From: Artocarpus heterophyllus
Lineage: Eukaryota; Streptophyta; Magnoliopsida; Rosales; Moraceae
Assembly (NCBI GenBank): GCA_025403435.1
Contig: CM046344.1
Span: 19,821,652-19,885,651, forward strand
DNA length: 64,000 bases
Reading direction: 5' to 3'
Translations under genes and position numbers: made by a program
In this document: positions 61,413 through 64,000 of the stretch, in pieces
How the letters are laid out: each line of letters starts with the position of its first letter
Numbering within the stretch: position 1 is the first letter of the stretch
Notes under the pieces: generated by a model
The model's input: only the letters and a program-made list of their open reading frames with translations
What the model was told of the DNA's origin: nothing
Databases searched by the model: none

Positions 61413-62700
61413 TTACTATATAATAAAAGCCTAAGTACCTTCCCTTTAAAAACATGTTCGCTTGAACGTTAATTAATTATAATACATACATATATATACA
61501 CGTACTTATCGTGATGTTTTATGTGCACGTACTTAAATAAAAAGTAGAATTTCCGGCGTGGAAGAGGTGGGGAAACAAAAAACAAACAAGACATTATTTA
61601 GCTTTTGTTCATAATTTCTTTTTCTTCTTCTGAATTTTTATTATTCTTAATTAAAGAAAATGCTTAACTCCAGTTCGTGAAAAGCAAACAAGGAGTGTTT
61701 TTTTTTTTTTTCCAGTGACTAGATGCATAGGTAGATGAGACCAAATTGAGAGTATATAGTACTTGAAATATTTCAAGTCTTGTTATTAAATCTATTTTAT
61801 AGCTTGGGAATAATTGTATCTTGCGTCAAAGGAGAGGTTCTTAAAGCATAATTTCTTTGCACTATAACGTGCTTTACATGATCTTTTTAAAGCTCATTTA
61901 ACTATTGTGTTAGTGGACTTTAATAGGATGCTTGCCTCTTAGTCAGAACCTATATTAGTTCTAACTAATAAACAGTGTAAAACTCTCAGCAGCTACAATA
62001 AAAAAGTAAAGAACTAATATTCTACATGTTGACTACATATAAAAGCCTAAGTACCTTCCCTTTAAAAATATGTTCGCTTGAATGTTAATTAATGATATAT
62101 ATATATATACATACATACATACATACATATATACACACACATACTTAACATGATATATTATACGCACATATAAATAAAAAGTAGAATTTCCGACAAGGAA
62201 GAGGAGGGGAAACAAAAAAACAAACAGGGCATTATTTAGCTTTTGTTCGTAATTTCTTTTTCTTCTTCTGAACTTTTTTATTCTTAATTAAAATCAATGC
62301 TTAACTTCAGTCCGTGAAAAGCAAACAAGGAGTGTTTTTTTTTTCCTTTTTTTTTTCCAGTGGCAAGATGCATAGGTGGATGAGACCAAATTGAGAGTAT
62401 ATGGTACTAGAGATATTTCAAGTCCTGTTATTAGATTTATGTTATAGCTAGGGAATAACTGTATCTTACATCGAAGGAGGTTCTTAAAGCATAATTTCTT
62501 TAAACTATAAGGTTCTTTTCATGGTCCTTTTAACGTGCTTTACATGATCGTTTTGAAGCTCAGTTACCTATTCTGTTAGTGGACTTTAATAGGGTATTTG
62601 GCTCTTAATTAGAACTAATTGGTTCTAACCAACAAACAGTGTACAACTTTTAGCATCTACAGTAAAAAACAAAGAGTTAATATATTGCAAATTTCTCACA
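61413..62700. repeat. Direct duplication of a ~620-bp unit (copy B)
   Basis: taaaagcctaagtaccttcc at about 61,424 and 62,040 (period about 616). The second unit contains a (TA)n(CA)n-type run near 62,095-62,150 and a split poly-T near 62,333-62,357. Confidence 0.85.
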
Positions 62701-62818
62701 TATTATAGTATTTTTAACTAAAATTGATTCTAACCGTTGGTTCTAACCACACTTTTCAAACACCTTATCAATTCAGAAAATTAATGCTAACCGTATCTTG
62801 TCTATACTATATATTTAT

Positions 62819-62849
<31 letters not shown>
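62819..62849. repeat. (TTC)n microsatellite (copy B)
   Basis: Uninterrupted ttc/ctt repeats. Confidence 0.85.
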
Positions 62850-63143
62850 TCGTATAGCATGTATTTCTAAATCTAAGCATTCCTTTCTTGCGCATTCACA
62901 CAAAAGTTAAACGAAGAGATTTGTTGTTGTTGTTGTTTTACTTTTATATGTTTGTTAATTTATTAGGATCATATTTTCCTTGACAATTACAAGTTTCAAA
63001 TTGAATCAACTTTTAAATTCAAATTAACTTTACCATAACAAAAATATTGAAAATATCCCTATGTTATATTCCAGATACTAATTATGTGCCAATATCCATT
63101 AAAATTCCTTTTATAAACATTTTTTCTTTAATTTTCCAAAGGT

Positions 63144-64000
63144 CACTAGCATAAACCATAGATTACATGACAATTTTAAACCGTCGTGATATATTTTCAC
63201 AACAATTAAAAAACCATCGTGTAATCATCCGTCGTAGTATTAATGGACTTTTCATGACCCTTTTTTTTATTATTGTCATTTGAATCCTTATTTTGGTAGG
63301 GTTCTAGGGTCTTGGGGTCGAGGTTATCATGACAATTTTTACTAAAAACTGTTGTGAAATGTTGAGCTTCCATGACGATTTTCAGAGGCGCTTGTTTCAC
63401 AATGGTTTTCACTAAAAACCACCGTGAAAATTGATCTAAAGCTTAAAAAAAAAATAGAATTTATGGTTTCCCATAGGATGACCAGTCCTGTATTTTAACC
63501 ATTAATACAATATAAGGCCATGATTGCATAATTACATAATTACATTGAACCGTAAAATTCACAAAGTCTTATATATATTTATATTGCAAAGTCATGTACT
63601 CTACACCTAGCTATATCTAAGATATATACCTACTCAAAAATCTTACCCACTCATAACTTCAAATATATCGTCACCTATATAATCTTTCTTTCTTGACAGT
63701 GCTTGTAAACCATTATCAATAAAAATTAAGTCTTGCATGTAACGTAAAATAAAAAACCACATTCGATGTTGCCTCCTTGTTGGGGATACTCACTAACGTT
63801 TGTCCGTTTGGTTGCCTTTTTACGCCGCTTCCTCATTCAACTTTCCAATTGTTTAAGGCCCTAGCAATTAGTCAAAATAAAAAAGAATTAATCACAACAA
63901 TATCAAAATTATCAAATCATATTTTAGGAAAAGATTGATATTTACATCTTAGTAAGTGAACTTTCTGAGTGCTCTTTCCAGTTTAGCCTTTTGTGTTGAA
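63144..64000. mobile_element. CACTA-like transposon remnant, left part (copy B, cut by the window edge)
   Basis: Begins cactagcataaacc, with the same subterminal units as copy A (about 63,325-63,430). The matching copy A position of the last base is 35,822, so the rest lies outside the window. Confidence 0.5.

Larger units (their letters stand above)
41859..64000. repeat. Copy B of the tandem segmental duplication (continues past the right edge)
   Basis: Starts where the sequence again reads like base 1 (taggtaaatggttgtatatg versus taggtacatggttgtctatg). Relative to copy A it has gained a solo LTR and a copia remnant, has two further extra segments (47,960-48,576 and about 59,933-60,125), and lacks the gypsy array. 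The earliest ~80 bases align poorly, so the junction is uncertain by tens of bases. Because each TE insertion is present in only one copy, the simplest order is duplication first and insertions later. Confidence 0.93.

Overview
This window is AT-rich nuclear DNA from a flowering plant, probably a eudicot; I cannot name the species. The evidence is spliced genes with GT/AG introns, a plant-type defensin, a methyl-CpG-binding-domain (MBD) gene, a Tekay/Del-type chromovirus whose primer-binding site matches plant initiator tRNA-Met, Ty1/copia remnants and short MITE-like elements. The window is mostly a large tandem segmental duplication. Copy A runs from base 1 (its left edge lies outside the window) to about 41,858. 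Copy B runs from about 41,859 to the right edge and continues beyond it. The shared sequence matches almost base for base apart from scattered substitutions and a few large indels, which show what happened after the duplication. Layout of each copy, left to right: non-coding DNA; five ~210-bp tandem monomers; an MBD gene on the minus strand; about 5 kb of TE-rich intergenic DNA; a two-exon defensin gene on the plus strand; a ~620-bp tandem duplication; and the end of a CACTA-like transposon. In copy A the CACTA-like region is followed by a decayed Ty1/copia element (37.4-41.2 kb). Copy-specific changes. Copy A carries an 18.9-kb Ty3/gypsy array (LTR-internal-LTR-internal-LTR, 6,436-25,352, flanked by the 5-bp duplication ttcac) in the MBD-gene intron that splits the MBD coding sequence. 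Copy B carries a solo LTR of the same family (42,589-45,560), a 1.45-kb copia remnant upstream of the first recognised MBD exon (53,383-54,829), about 620 bp absent from copy A (47,960-48,576), and about 190 bp absent from copy A upstream of the defensin. Gene state. The copy B MBD gene is open across six exons (522 codons, start exon not identified). Copy A has a one-base frameshift in the first recognised exon, a nonsense codon removing 53 C-terminal residues, and the 18.9-kb insertion, so it is probably a pseudogene. Both defensin genes are open (84 residues) and differ by seven replacement and one silent substitution. Both lack the sixth of the eight canonical defensin cysteines. The most informative observations are the non-canonical seven-cysteine defensin pair; the middle LTR of the gypsy array, which looks like a recombinant of the two outer LTRs; and GC-rich 14-bp palindromes clustered in opposite orientation near the two ends of every LTR of this family.
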